Positions 1 to 9,034 of a stretch of 64,000 bases of DNA are shown piece after piece. Below the pieces are notes generated by a model. The model was not told the origin of the DNA. It made no database searches and saw nothing but the letters and a program-made list of their open reading frames with translations. Source of the stretch: Actinospica robiniae DSM 44927. Its GTDB lineage: Bacteria; Actinomycetota; Actinomycetes; Streptomycetales; Catenulisporaceae. Made by a program: the position numbers and the translations under genes. The stretch is taken from the NCBI RefSeq assembly GCF_000504285.1, contig NZ_KI632511.1, positions 2,291,372-2,355,371 on the forward strand, given 5' to 3'. The first letter of the stretch is position 1; each line of letters begins with the position of its first letter.

Positions 1-1
1 C

Positions 2-790
2 ACCGGACGGCTGGTCGAGGTCGACCAGAACCGCTATCCGACTCCGTCGCTGCGCCTCGAGCAGCTGACCCATCCCGAAGCCGACTACATGGGCTCGACC
101 GTCCGCGACCACGACCCGGACGTGGTGGCTCCCAACCCCATCAGCCCCGACTCCTCGATCCCGCACCTGCCCGGGATCGACGTGAGCAGCAATCAGGGCT
201 CGATCAACTGGACCGGGATCTCCTCGAGCCTCGACTTCGTCTACGCCAAGGCGACGGAGGGCACGTACTACCGCAACCCCGACTTCACCGCGCAGTACAA
301 CGGTCCGCACAGCCGCGGCGTGATCCGCGGCGCCTACCACTTCGCCATCCCGAGCAACTCCAGCGGCACCGCCCAGGCCGATTACTTCATCAGCCACGGC
401 GGTGCCTGGTCCGGCGACGGGGTGACCCTGCCGGGCGCGCTGGACATCGAGTACAACCCCTACGGCGCGAAGTGCTACGGCCTGTCCACGACCGCGATGA
501 CCGGCTGGATCTGGAACTTCGTGAACGAGTACGCGGCGCGCGAGCACGCGTATCCGGTGATCTACAGCACCACCGACTGGTGGCGCAGCTGCACCGGCAA
601 CGCGACCGGCTTCGCCAAGTACGACCCGTTCTGGGTGGCGAACTACGCCTCCACCGGAGGCGGGGCGCTGCCCGGGGGCTGGGGCTTCTACACGTTCTGG
701 CAGTACGCCGACCACGGAAAGCTGCCGGGCGACCAGGACGTGTTCAACGGAGCGCTGTCCCAGCTCAAGACCCTGGCCTCGAAGGGCTGA
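2..790 (+). CDS. GH25 family lysozyme (N-acetylmuramidase), 5' end outside window
   Basis: This is the C-terminal 262 residues of a glycoside hydrolase family 25 lysozyme, which cleaves the beta-1,4 bond between N-acetylmuramic acid and N-acetylglucosamine in peptidoglycan. The frame is open to the window edge, and the residues before the first ATG (HPEADYMGST) match a conserved pre-domain stretch of actinobacterial GH25 enzymes, so the true start and probable signal peptide lie upstream. The catalytic domain begins at PGIDVSSNQGSINW. It contains the family's acidic DxE pair in ALDIEYN and ends with the typical FWQYAD segment. The gene is convergent with the permease gene downstream. Family assignment is firm; export is inferred. 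Confidence 0.9.
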   Translation, partial: TGRLVEVDQNRYPTPSLRLEQLTHPEADYMGSTVRDHDPDVVAPNPISPDSSIPHLPGIDVSSNQGSINWTGISSSLDFVYAKATEGTYYRNPDFTAQYNGPHSRGVIRGAYHFAIPSNSSGTAQADYFISHGGAWSGDGVTLPGALDIEYNPYGAKCYGLSTTAMTGWIWNFVNEYAAREHAYPVIYSTTDWWRSCTGNATGFAKYDPFWVANYASTGGGALPGGWGFYTFWQYADHGKLPGDQDVFNGALSQLKTLASKG

Positions 791-814
791 ATCCGCCGCT
801 GATTCGTCCGGGCT

Positions 815-2344
815 TCACCCCGGCGTTCCTCCCTCCTCCTCGGCATCGGCCACGATGGACCCGACGCGCTCGCCCAGCGTCGGGTCTCGTCGTACCAGGA
901 TTACGGCGTAGCCGACGGACAGCGCCAGAGCGCCGAGCGCGATGTACGGATACCAGCTGTAGGGCGCGGCTTGGCCGGGCTTGGACAGGTAGTACAGCGG
1001 CACGATGATCACAGCCGCGCCGAGCAACGGCAGGACGGCGTGTTTGACGACGCGGAACCGCTCCGGCAGATACCTGCGGTAGTAGAACGGCAGGGCCAGG
1101 TTCGAGGCCAGATACACCAGCAGGACGAACACCGTGCCCATGGTGGAGGACTCGGCGAAGAAGGTCACCGCGTCCATCGACCCGCCGGCGCCGCCCGCGA
1201 GGTGCCCGAGCCCCCAGCCGCCGATGATCAGCAGCGAGACTGTCACGAACAGGACGATGGCCTTCGTCGGCGTGCGCCGGGTCGAGTGGACGCGACCGAT
1301 GTAGGACGGCAGCAGGCCTTCGCGGCCGGCGTTGAAGATCAGCCGCGCCTGCGAGTTCACTCCGGCGATCAGCGCGCCGAGGGTCGAGGTCAGGCCGGCC
1401 AGGTAGGCGAGGAAGACGAGCGCGCCGACGGTGCCCTGCGCCACCGCGATGAACGGGATCGGAGCTCCGCCCAGCTTCGCCACGTCGTAGTCGAAGCCGG
1501 TGACGGTGGCGTAGGAGAAGAGCAGATAGCTCGTCACCATGATCCCGACCGAGGTGAACACGGCCCGGCCGACGTTGCGGCGCGGGTTGTCGGTCTCCTC
1601 GGCCAGCGCCGCCGAATTCTCCCAGCCGATGAACAGGTAGACGGCGAGCGGGAAGCCGGCCGACAGGCCGCTGAACCCGTGAGTGATGTCCTTCGGCTCG
1701 AACGGGCTCGCGGACAGGTGCGCGCCGTGCTTGGCGATGGCGACGATCGAGACCAGCACCAGCACGGTCATCTCGATCCCGAAGAAGAGCCCGGCGATCT
1801 TCGTGGACAGCGCCACGCCGCGCACCATGAGCAGGACCGCGCCGGCGGTGAGGATCAGCGTCCAGATGATCCAGGGGACGTGGAAGCCGGAGACGCTGTG
1901 CTGACGGAAGACATAGTGCTCCAGCATGAGCTCCAGGAAGCCGCCGGAGATGGCGATCACGGAGGCCATGGCGATGATGTAGCCGAGCCCGGCCAGCAGG
2001 GCGGTGGTCACCGCGCTGGTGGGGCCGAAGCTCTTGCCGACGAAGGTGATGAAGCCGCCGGCGGACGGGTGGGCGCGGGAGAACTGGGCGAGGGTGTTGC
2101 CGAGCAGCGCCACGGCCACGCCCGCAGCCAGGATGGTCAGCGGGGAGGCCACGCCCGCGGTGGTGGCGAGGAAGCCGAAGCCGAAGTAGAAGCTCATCGC
2201 CGGGCCGATGTTGGCCATGGTGGCGGCGGCGATGTCGAGCATGCGCAGCGAGCCGCCGCGCAGCCGGGTGTGCGGGGGGACGCCGGACCCGGCCGTCGCC
2301 CGTTCGGACCAGCGCGCTCGGCGCCGCTCACCCGCTTGGAGCAA
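815..2344 (-). CDS. APC superfamily amino acid permease
   Basis: A 509-residue polytopic membrane protein with about 12 hydrophobic segments, the usual size and layout of amino acid-polyamine-organocation permeases. The first helix carries IGPAMSFYFGFGF, the position of the substrate-binding break in APC helix 1, and GWENSAALAEETDNPRR is the conserved cytoplasmic loop motif. The start used is a TTG; the first ATG would remove the cytoplasmic tail just before helix 1. It is divergent from the cyclopropane synthase gene. The substrate cannot be read from sequence. A link to the glutamate decarboxylase genes in the window would be speculation. Confidence 0.85.
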   Translation of the reverse strand: MLQAGERRRARWSERATAGSGVPPHTRLRGGSLRMLDIAAATMANIGPAMSFYFGFGFLATTAGVASPLTILAAGVAVALLGNTLAQFSRAHPSAGGFITFVGKSFGPTSAVTTALLAGLGYIIAMASVIAISGGFLELMLEHYVFRQHSVSGFHVPWIIWTLILTAGAVLLMVRGVALSTKIAGLFFGIEMTVLVLVSIVAIAKHGAHLSASPFEPKDITHGFSGLSAGFPLAVYLFIGWENSAALAEETDNPRRNVGRAVFTSVGIMVTSYLLFSYATVTGFDYDVAKLGGAPIPFIAVAQGTVGALVFLAYLAGLTSTLGALIAGVNSQARLIFNAGREGLLPSYIGRVHSTRRTPTKAIVLFVTVSLLIIGGWGLGHLAGGAGGSMDAVTFFAESSTMGTVFVLLVYLASNLALPFYYRRYLPERFRVVKHAVLPLLGAAVIIVPLYYLSKPGQAAPYSWYPYIALGALALSVGYAVILVRRDPTLGERVGSIVADAEEEGGTPG

Positions 2345-2467
2345 GGGCCGCGCTCACTTTCCCGCGTAAGGGGCTTGCCGCGGGGTATCGGTATCGGCGG
2401 TGCCAGGCGGGCCGGGGTCGGCCGGGTCCGGCTGGCAGGAGGAGTTCGCACGAGAAGGGAAATGGTG

Positions 2468-3811
2468 ATGAATCCGGAGACTGACACGCTTTCGGAACGG
2501 CCGGCCGAGCACCGGGTCGTGGGTGGCTTCCCCGCCCTCGCCACGGTGCCGGGCGGGCGGATCCGGGGCCGGGTGGCCGCGCGGATCGTGCGCTACGCGG
2601 TGCGCGATCTGCCGGTGCGGCTGGTGCTGCCCGACGGTTCGAGCCTGGGCGCGGGCGGCGAGGCGGACCCGGTCATGACGCTGCACCGTCCCGAGGCCTT
2701 CTTCCAGCGCGTCGGCGCCGGCGGGCTGATCGGCTTCGGCGAGTCCTACCAGGCCGGGGACTGGGACGCGGACGACCTCGCCGGGCTGCTCGGCGTTTTC
2801 GCCGCGAACGTCTCCACACTGGTGCCCGCGCCGCTGCAGAAGCTGCGGCGGCTGCACGTGGTACGCCGGCCGCCGACCGAGAACGAGACCGCGGACGAGG
2901 CCAGGGACAACATCGCCCGGCACTACGACCTGTCCAACGAGATGTTCTCGCTCTTCCTCGACCCGACCATGACCTATTCCTCCGCGCTCTTCGACACGCC
3001 GGCCGTGACGCCGCTCGAGGCCGGTACACCCGCGGGCGAGCTGATGCGGCTGGACATGAGCGACGGCGCGCCCGGTGTGGAGCTGCTGCGCGCGGCGCAG
3101 GAGCGCAAGATCGACCGGCTGCTCGACCTGACCGACGTCGGCCCCGGCACCCGCCTGCTGGAGATCGGCAGCGGCTGGGGCGAGCTGGCCCGCCGGGCGG
3201 CCCGCCGCGGGGCCAAGGTGCGCACGATCACACTCTCCGAACGCCAGCTGGCCTACACCCGGCAGCAGGCGGACCTGGCCGGGCTCGCCGACTCGGTACA
3301 CGTGGAGCTGCGCGACTACCGCGACACCGAGGGCCAGTACGACGCGGTACTGAGCGTGGAGATGATCGAGGCGGTGGGCCGGGAGCACTGGCCCGCCTAC
3401 TTCGCCAGCCTGTCCCGGCTGCTGGCCCCCGGCGGCCGGGTGGGCCTGCAGGCCATCACCATGCCGCACGACCGGATGCTCGCCACCGCGCGCACCCAGA
3501 CCTGGATCATCAAGTACATCTTCCCCGGCGGCCTGATCCCCTCGATGACCGCGATCCGGCAGAACGCGGCGCGGGCGGGCCTGCACATCCGCGACGACCT
3601 GTCCTTCGGCGCGCACTACGCCCGCACGCTGGCGCTGTGGGGGGAGCGTCTGGTGGCCAACGCGAGCCGTCTGGGCTCCCTGGGCTTCGACGAGACCTTC
3701 CGGCGCACCTGGCGGCTGTATCTGGCCTACTCGGAGGCCGGATTCGCCTCCGGCTACCTGGACGTGCACCAGCTCGTGCTCAGCCGCGACCCCCTCGCCG
3801 CGGCGGCCTGA
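2468..3811 (+). CDS. cfa: Cyclopropane-fatty-acyl-phospholipid synthase family methyltransferase
   Basis: A 447-residue SAM-dependent methyltransferase of the CfaS family, which adds a methylene or methyl group across double bonds of membrane lipid acyl chains. The N-terminal lipid-binding part covers roughly residues 20-130. DNIARHYDLSNEMF (about 147-160) is the family signature, and LEIGSGWGE (231-239) is the SAM-binding glycine loop. RQLAYTRQQA and VEMIEAVG follow as expected. ATG 2468 is chosen because AGAAGGGA ends seven bases before it, whereas the ATG at 2462 is too close. The gene is divergent from the permease. The exact lipid product (cyclopropane, 10-methyl or other) is not decided by sequence. 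Confidence 0.88.
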   Translation: MNPETDTLSERPAEHRVVGGFPALATVPGGRIRGRVAARIVRYAVRDLPVRLVLPDGSSLGAGGEADPVMTLHRPEAFFQRVGAGGLIGFGESYQAGDWDADDLAGLLGVFAANVSTLVPAPLQKLRRLHVVRRPPTENETADEARDNIARHYDLSNEMFSLFLDPTMTYSSALFDTPAVTPLEAGTPAGELMRLDMSDGAPGVELLRAAQERKIDRLLDLTDVGPGTRLLEIGSGWGELARRAARRGAKVRTITLSERQLAYTRQQADLAGLADSVHVELRDYRDTEGQYDAVLSVEMIEAVGREHWPAYFASLSRLLAPGGRVGLQAITMPHDRMLATARTQTWIIKYIFPGGLIPSMTAIRQNAARAGLHIRDDLSFGAHYARTLALWGERLVANASRLGSLGFDETFRRTWRLYLAYSEAGFASGYLDVHQLVLSRDPLAAAA

Positions 3812-3907
3812 GCCGGTCTCGGGGTCCCGGGCCGGGCCGGCCGTGGGTACGATGGGCATCAGGGCTCTGCAGCGAGTCCGACGCGACGCCTTCCGGGGGT
3901 GGAAGCC

Positions 3908-4372
3908 GTGCCTCGTACCGACGGCCGGTCGGCCGCGCGCCGATCATCGATCACTCTGGCCGCCACGCTCGCCCTGCTCGGCGCGAGCCTGGCCGGCTGC
4001 GCCGACCTCGAGGCGACCGACGCCTCGGACGCGCACACCTACGCGCCGCACGGCTCCGCTTCGGCCGCTGCCGATCCCGGCCGGGATCCCGGCTGCGTCG
4101 CGGCGCTCAAGGCGATCAGCGCGTACGGGCCGTCGTCGGTCAAGCTCCTGGCCGACGGCCGCAAGGCGCTGAACAAGGTGGGCGTGCAACTGCTGGTGAC
4201 CGCGCTCGGCAGCGCGGCGGACGCGGCCGACCAGCCGCAGGTACGCCGGGACATCCAGACGCTGGCCGACGTCTACGACGACTACTTCGATCTGAGCACC
4301 GACGCCGTGAGCGTTCCACTCTCGACCCTGCTCAAGGACACCGTGGACCTCGAGGGCCTGTGCCACGGATAG
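3908..4372 (+). CDS. Hypothetical secreted lipoprotein
   Basis: A protein of about 154 residues with an N-terminal lipoprotein signal: a basic start, the hydrophobic stretch ITLAATLALLGASLAGC and a lipobox LAGC. The mature part is small, contains two more cysteines (DPGC near the middle, GLC at the very end) and is mostly helical in appearance. GTG 3908 is preferred because GGTGGA lies four bases upstream; an in-frame GTG at 3899 would add three residues. No family is recognised. It is convergent with the small membrane protein gene, only nine bases away. Function unknown. Confidence 0.65.
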   Translation: MPRTDGRSAARRSSITLAATLALLGASLAGCADLEATDASDAHTYAPHGSASAAADPGRDPGCVAALKAISAYGPSSVKLLADGRKALNKVGVQLLVTALGSAADAADQPQVRRDIQTLADVYDDYFDLSTDAVSVPLSTLLKDTVDLEGLCHG

Positions 4373-4381
4373 CGGAGCGGC

Positions 4382-4705
4382 CTACTCAGGGCTCGCCTTC
4401 GGCGCGGGCGTGGCCCCGGCCGACCCGTGGTGGTGCATATGCCCGGAGTGGTGGTAGTTCATCGGCGGGTTCAGATCGGCGAAGAGGTCGTCGACGCTGA
4501 CGATCAGGCCGCCGTAGGCGATGTTCACGGACACCAGCACGGCGACTGCGGTGGCCGCGTACCCGCCGAGCAGCAGCCCGAACCGGGCCAGCATCCTGAC
4601 GGCGCGCGGCCCGCGCACGCGGTTCCACAGCAGCAGCACGGCGACGGTGGCGAGCACGGCGACGACGATGCTCAGATACTGCGTGGCGGGACTGGTCAGC
4701 CGCAT
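4382..4705 (-). CDS. Small membrane protein paralogous to the N-terminus of the adjacent esterase, with His-rich tail
   Basis: A 107-residue protein with three hydrophobic segments. It closely resembles the first 75 residues of the esterase encoded just upstream in the same operon: LLWNRVRGPRAVRM here against LLWNRMRGRRAARV there, then a helix ending in VSVNIAYGGLIVS against VWVNISNGGLVVS. It lacks the hydrolase domain and instead ends in a histidine-rich tail, HHSGHMHHHG, that could bind metal. ATG 4705 is preceded by AAGGGA. The 40-base gap to the esterase suggests co-transcription. Function unknown; an accessory or partner of the esterase is inferred from context. Confidence 0.7.
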   Translation of the reverse strand: MRLTSPATQYLSIVVAVLATVAVLLLWNRVRGPRAVRMLARFGLLLGGYAATAVAVLVSVNIAYGGLIVSVDDLFADLNPPMNYHHSGHMHHHGSAGATPAPKASPE

Positions 4706-4745
4706 ACCCGTTCCCTTCGAACACTGCGGACAATGGTGGCGGCGG

Positions 4746-5924
4746 TCACGTCGTGGGCCCGGTCAGCCGTTGCGAGAGCCAGGTGAAGGCGGTGGGCAGC
4801 ATCTTCTCCCACGCGCTCTGGTTGTGGCCCCCGCCCAGCGGCGCGACGAAGGACTGCACCTCGGTCGCCCGGGCCCGCGGATTGGCCTTGGCCGTGGCCA
4901 GCACCTGCGCCGTCTCGGCCGCCGGATCGACGTGGTCCTGCTCGCTCGCCGTCATCAACAGGCTGACGGCGGGCGTCCGGCCGTGGCCGAGCAGCCACAG
5001 CGGGCTGTTGGCGTGGTCCAGCGCCGTGTCGGCCGTGAGCGTGTCCGAGTCCGGGGTGTAGTAGCCCGCCAGCGAGACGGCCGCCTGATAGCGGTCGGGA
5101 TGCTGCAGGACGAGCTTGGCCGCGCAGAAGCCGCCGGTGGAGTAGCCCATCAGCCCCCAGCCGTCGGCGGCGGGCTCGGCCCGGAAGTCCGAGGTCACCA
5201 CGTCGCGCACGTCCTGGGTGAGCCAGGAGTCGACGTCGCCGTCTCCGGGCACGTTGCTGCACTCCTCGTTGTCCCAGGGCCAGACGTGCCCGGGCACCGG
5301 CGTGACGGACGGCACGACCAGGATGAACGGGTAGACCTTCGCCGACTGCTCGGCCGCCTCGAGATGCTCGACCACGTTCATCGGCCCGATCCAGCCGTCC
5401 GGCGAGCCGACGACGCCGTGCAGCAGTTCGAGCACGGGAAAGTAGGCGTGCGGCTCCGTCGCGTACTGCGGCGGCGTCCACACGTAGACCTGCGAGTCGA
5501 GCCCTGACGCGGGACCGCGGAAGGTGGCCTCCTGAAAGCCGCCGGCCGACGGGCTGAAGCGCACCGCACGGTAAGCCGCCGCCGCGGCCGCCGGAATCTC
5601 CTCGTCCGCCGCCGCCCGCGCCACCGGCACCGGCGCCGGATCGAGCCGCACGGCCCCGGCCTGCCCCGCGAACACCCCGCCGCGCGTGCTCTGATTGCCC
5701 AACAGGTCCTGCCAGGAGACCACCAGGCCGCCGTTGGAGATGTTGACCCACACCAGGATCGCCGTCGCCGCCATGAGCTCCCCGAACAGCAGCAGCGCCC
5801 CCCGCTGCGCCACCCGCGCCGCCCGCCGCCCCCGCATCCGGTTCCACAGCAGCGCCGTCGCCCCCGCCGACAACAGCGCGAGCGCGATCGTGCACAACAG
5901 GAGGGAATCACTGGTCGGTGTCAC
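4746..5924 (-). CDS. Membrane-anchored esterase (alpha/beta hydrolase, esterase D / antigen 85-like)
   Basis: A 392-residue protein with three N-terminal membrane helices (about 1-75), a linker and a C-terminal alpha/beta hydrolase of the putative esterase family that includes mycolyltransferase-like and esterase D proteins. GYSTGG is the nucleophile elbow; LLMTASEQDHVDP and LGGGHNQSAW carry the likely acid and histidine. The domain probably lies outside the membrane. The start is GTG 5924, which has no Shine-Dalgarno sequence, but ATTAAT at 5933-5938 sits at a suitable distance to be a -10 box, so a leaderless transcript is possible. It is followed by the small paralogous membrane protein. 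Substrate unknown. Confidence 0.78.
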   Translation of the reverse strand: MTPTSDSLLLCTIALALLSAGATALLWNRMRGRRAARVAQRGALLLFGELMAATAILVWVNISNGGLVVSWQDLLGNQSTRGGVFAGQAGAVRLDPAPVPVARAAADEEIPAAAAAAYRAVRFSPSAGGFQEATFRGPASGLDSQVYVWTPPQYATEPHAYFPVLELLHGVVGSPDGWIGPMNVVEHLEAAEQSAKVYPFILVVPSVTPVPGHVWPWDNEECSNVPGDGDVDSWLTQDVRDVVTSDFRAEPAADGWGLMGYSTGGFCAAKLVLQHPDRYQAAVSLAGYYTPDSDTLTADTALDHANSPLWLLGHGRTPAVSLLMTASEQDHVDPAAETAQVLATAKANPRARATEVQSFVAPLGGGHNQSAWEKMLPTAFTWLSQRLTGPTT

Positions 5925-6456
5925 GAGAAGAGATTAATGCTCAATATGCGCCTTTCCCGGCAATGCCACGCGAACACCTTCGAACCCGCACATACCTAAC
6001 AGAATGATTACTCGCCTAGACCGAGTGCCGCGCCGTGACCGCTTTCCAGGGATAGTCGAGGAAGTTTCCAGAGCTATCTGACGTGTCGGCGCCTGAGCCA
6101 TGGGATCGGCGCCGAAGCGCGCAAGGGCTCGATTGAGCCGTCTGCTGCATCGGTAAGACCGTCGATGATGATGAGCCGGATCCGGATCGGATCCTCGCCT
6201 TGGATTTCGGCGAACATCGCTTCGCCATCCCGCTGGACCAAGATTCACGCGTGGGCCCGGGGCCACCCAGAACCCACCACGCCTCGACAACCTCTCGCCG
6301 CCGACGCACCTCCTCCCCAGCCGACCTGCGCGCGGGGTCCGGGTGTCCCCGGCGCGGGGCCGTGCCACGCATAAACACAGCGTGCCGTGCGCCCGACGCC
6401 GGCTCTGACGCCGCAGTGAAGCGTAGGCGTCAGAGCCGGAGGGAGCGCCCAGACAT
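5925..6456. other. Intergenic region with no supported gene
   Basis: This 530-base gap holds the promoter of the esterase at one end and the hairpin terminator of the glutamate decarboxylase at the other. Between them no reading frame has a start, codon pattern and homology that convince me. One stretch (about 6140-6250, + strand) reads in-frame as an acidic, coding-like peptide containing LALDFGEHRFAIPLDQDS but has no ATG or GTG start, so it may be a decayed fragment. Confidence 0.5.
6399..6439 (-). terminator. Strong hairpin terminator downstream of glutamate decarboxylase
   Basis: A perfect 14-base inverted repeat: CCGGCTCTGACGCC at 6399-6412 and its complement at 6426-6439, with a 13-base loop. 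It starts 17 bases past the stop codon of the minus-strand glutamate decarboxylase gene. There is no clear T-run, which is common for actinobacterial terminators. Confidence 0.8.
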
Positions 6457-7953
6457 CTAGTGGTGAAATGCCTCTTTGGCGGGGACGCCGAACTCCTGCA
6501 TGGGGGCGGGCTGCTTGTGCAGCTGGGGCAGCAGGCGGCCGAGGTCGGCGAGCAGCAGGTCGGCGAGGTCGTGGGAGAAGCCGTTGCGCACCACCAGCCG
6601 GATCACCGCCAGGTCGGTGCGGTCGGCCGGGAAGGTGTAGGCGGGGACCTGCCAGCCGCGCTCGCGCAGGCGGCGGGAGACGTCGAAGACGTCGAAGTCG
6701 GTGACGTCGTCGGCAGTGGTGAAGGCGAAGACGGGCAGCTGGTCGCCGCGGGTGAGCAGGCGGAACTCGGACATCGCCTCCACTCCGGAGGCCAGGTAAC
6801 CGGCCACGTCGCGGCAGGCCTGCTGCACTTGGCGGAAGCCCTCGCGGCCGAGGCGCAGGAAGTTGTAGTACTGGGCCACGACCTGCGCGCCGGGGCGGGA
6901 GAAGTTGAGCGCGAAGGTCGGCATGTCGCCGCCGAGGTAGTTGACCTTGAACACCAGCTCCTCGGGCAGGGCGTCGTGGTTGCGCCAGAGCACCCAGCCG
7001 ACACCCGGGTAGACGAGCCCGTACTTGTGGCCGGAGGTGTTGATGGAGGACACCCGCGGCTGGCGGAAGTCCCACTTCACGTCCGGGTCGAGGAAGGGCG
7101 CGATCATGGCTCCGGAGGCGCCGTCCACGTGCACCGGCACGTCCAGCCCGGTCCGCTGCTGCAGCTCGTCGAGCTTGTCGCAGACCTCCCACACCGGCTC
7201 GTAGCTGCCGTCCATGGTCGAGCCGAGGATGGCGACCACGCCGATGGTGTTCTCGTCCACCTTCGCCACGGCGCTGTCGCCGTCGAGGTGGTAACGGTCA
7301 CCCTCCATCGGCACGTATCGCGGCTCGACCTCCCAGAAGGTGCAGAACTTCTCCCAGCAGACCTGGACGTTGATGCCCATCACCAGGTTGGGCTTGGCGC
7401 CGGCCGCGTAGCGCTCGGCGTTGGCGTTCATCCAGCGCCGCTTGAGCGCGAGGCCGGCGAGCATGCACGCCTCGCTTGATCCGGTGGTGGAGCAGCCGAT
7501 GGCGGTGTGCGGGTCGGGCACGTTCCACAGGTCGGCCAGGATCGCCACGCAGCGCCGCTCGAGCTCGGCGGTCTGCGGATACTCGTCCTTGTCGATCATG
7601 TTCTTCTCGGCGCACTCGGCCATCAGCAGCGAGGCCTCGGGCTCCATCCACGTGGTGACGAAGGTGGCGAGGTTCAGCCGGGCGTTGCCGTCGAGCATGA
7701 GTTCGTCGTGGATGAGCCGGTAGGCCGTGAGGGGCTCTATCGGCTGCTCTGGAATGCGGTACATCGGCGGCGCCAGCTGCATGGCGCCGAGCGGGTTGGC
7801 GGCGGAGGAAGTGAGGGGGTTGACGGACAGGGTGCGGTTCGAGTCGCGGGTGGCGGACTTCGGGTTCGCCGGGTCCTGGTGGATCGGGACGCCGCGCACC
7901 CGCGGGGTGTGCAGCCCTTCGTCGCCCGACCCCGTGCTCTGCCTTTTCGCCAT
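6457..7953 (-). CDS. gadB: Glutamate decarboxylase (PLP-dependent)
   Basis: A 498-residue group II PLP-dependent decarboxylase matching glutamate decarboxylase, which converts glutamate to 4-aminobutyrate and CO2, consuming a proton. STTGSSEA (about 155-162), HVDGASG (275-281) and INTSGHKYG with the PLP lysine near residue 310 are the conserved motifs. The start is ATG 7953 with GGAAGGGA six bases upstream; the frame stays open further upstream but antisense to other genes. The N-terminal 55 residues are a poorly conserved extension. The gene is transcribed alone and ends in a strong hairpin. A second, more divergent homologue lies at 39.8-41.2 kb. Confidence 0.92.
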   Translation of the reverse strand: MAKRQSTGSGDEGLHTPRVRGVPIHQDPANPKSATRDSNRTLSVNPLTSSAANPLGAMQLAPPMYRIPEQPIEPLTAYRLIHDELMLDGNARLNLATFVTTWMEPEASLLMAECAEKNMIDKDEYPQTAELERRCVAILADLWNVPDPHTAIGCSTTGSSEACMLAGLALKRRWMNANAERYAAGAKPNLVMGINVQVCWEKFCTFWEVEPRYVPMEGDRYHLDGDSAVAKVDENTIGVVAILGSTMDGSYEPVWEVCDKLDELQQRTGLDVPVHVDGASGAMIAPFLDPDVKWDFRQPRVSSINTSGHKYGLVYPGVGWVLWRNHDALPEELVFKVNYLGGDMPTFALNFSRPGAQVVAQYYNFLRLGREGFRQVQQACRDVAGYLASGVEAMSEFRLLTRGDQLPVFAFTTADDVTDFDVFDVSRRLRERGWQVPAYTFPADRTDLAVIRLVVRNGFSHDLADLLLADLGRLLPQLHKQPAPMQEFGVPAKEAFHH

Positions 7954-8087
7954 GCAAATTCCCTTCCGTGCGCATGCGTGCAGACCCGCCCCTCGGCACA
8001 CCCTGCCACCGGGCGCGGGCGGATGCCAGCGTCCGCTCCGGTGCTTCGGCAGGATTTCCCGGCCCCCGCGCGCCTCCTGACGGCGGG

Positions 8088-9029
8088 TCAACCCTTTCGG
8101 TCGAACACCTGCGGCCCCGCGCTGCCGATCACCGTCAGCTGGTCGCTCTTGGCGTCGTACTGCACTTGGAGCACGAAGCACCCGGCAACACTGGGCGCGC
8201 AGGAGCCGACCACAGCCATGGTGCCCTCGAACGAGCTGGTCGCTTTTCCGGCGCCGGTCTGTTCGCTGCCGTCGATCTGCGCCGACCACACGACCGTGCC
8301 CTGCTTCTGGAACGTGATCATCGCGGAACCCGCCACCCAGATGCCGGTGATGACTGCGTAGTTGGTCTGCTGCTTCGCCAGGTTCGCGCCCAAGGCTTGG
8401 GTGGAGTACGAGGTCGAGACGTCCTGCCCATCGGTGGAATCGGGCACGTGCAGCACCAGCCGCTTCCCGGTGGCATCGGGGTACGTCAGGGCCATGTCGG
8501 GCGCGGCGGTACCCGCGCAGTTCACGTCGGTGATGGGATAGGACGAGCCGACCCTGGTCACCGAGAGGCGGCCGTAGCAGAGCGGGAAGTTCCCGGGCTC
8601 GCTGATGCCGATCATGGCGGTATCGTCCGACCCCGACAGCGACAGCGGATAGATCATCAGGTAGCCCTGGCTGCCGTCGGAACGCGCCCACAGACCCGCG
8701 ACCAGAGCCATGTTCAGCTTGGCCGCGCCGGTCGGGCTCGGCGACGCGGTCGGGTCGCCCGGGCTCGGCAACAAGCCGCCCGACGGTGCAGCGGAGAGGC
8801 TGGCCGCCGGCGCCACGGGCGTGCCCGGGCGGGCGCCGAGGACCTGCTCGGCCACGCCGCCGCCGACCATGCCGCAGACCGCGGCGAACGCTGCCATCGA
8901 GGCGATCAGCCGGCGCCGGACGGTGCGCTGCGCTCCGCGGCGGCGCACGTCGGCGGCCGCCGGGGTCCTGGTCTCGCCCACGGCCTCCTCGGCCATCTCG
9001 GCGAGCATGCGATCGAAGCTCTCCGGCAT
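8088..9029 (-). CDS. Membrane-anchored extracytoplasmic protein coupled to an ECF sigma factor (possible anti-sigma factor)
   Basis: A protein of about 313 residues that follows the sigma factor gene with only five bases between stop and start, so it is probably translationally coupled. Residues 1-40 are cytoplasmic and charged, then one membrane helix (LIASMAAFAAVCGMVGGGV), a Ser/Pro-rich linker and a roughly 200-residue outer domain with four or more cysteines. The position and single-pass layout fit a sigma-factor partner, but the zinc-binding HxxxCxxC motif of common anti-sigma factors is absent, so this role is inferred from context only. A GTG four codons upstream (9041), overlapping the sigma stop codon, is an alternative start. 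Confidence 0.65.
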   Translation of the reverse strand: MPESFDRMLAEMAEEAVGETRTPAAADVRRRGAQRTVRRRLIASMAAFAAVCGMVGGGVAEQVLGARPGTPVAPAASLSAAPSGGLLPSPGDPTASPSPTGAAKLNMALVAGLWARSDGSQGYLMIYPLSLSGSDDTAMIGISEPGNFPLCYGRLSVTRVGSSYPITDVNCAGTAAPDMALTYPDATGKRLVLHVPDSTDGQDVSTSYSTQALGANLAKQQTNYAVITGIWVAGSAMITFQKQGTVVWSAQIDGSEQTGAGKATSSFEGTMAVVGSCAPSVAGCFVLQVQYDAKSDQLTVIGSAGPQVFDRKG

Positions 9030-9034
9030 CGGAC

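Noticed and set aside
971..2467. Upstream part of a very long + strand frame running into the cyclopropane synthase gene
   Set aside because: It is antisense to the permease and its translation is low-complexity. The conserved protein starts at 2468 with a ribosome-binding site.
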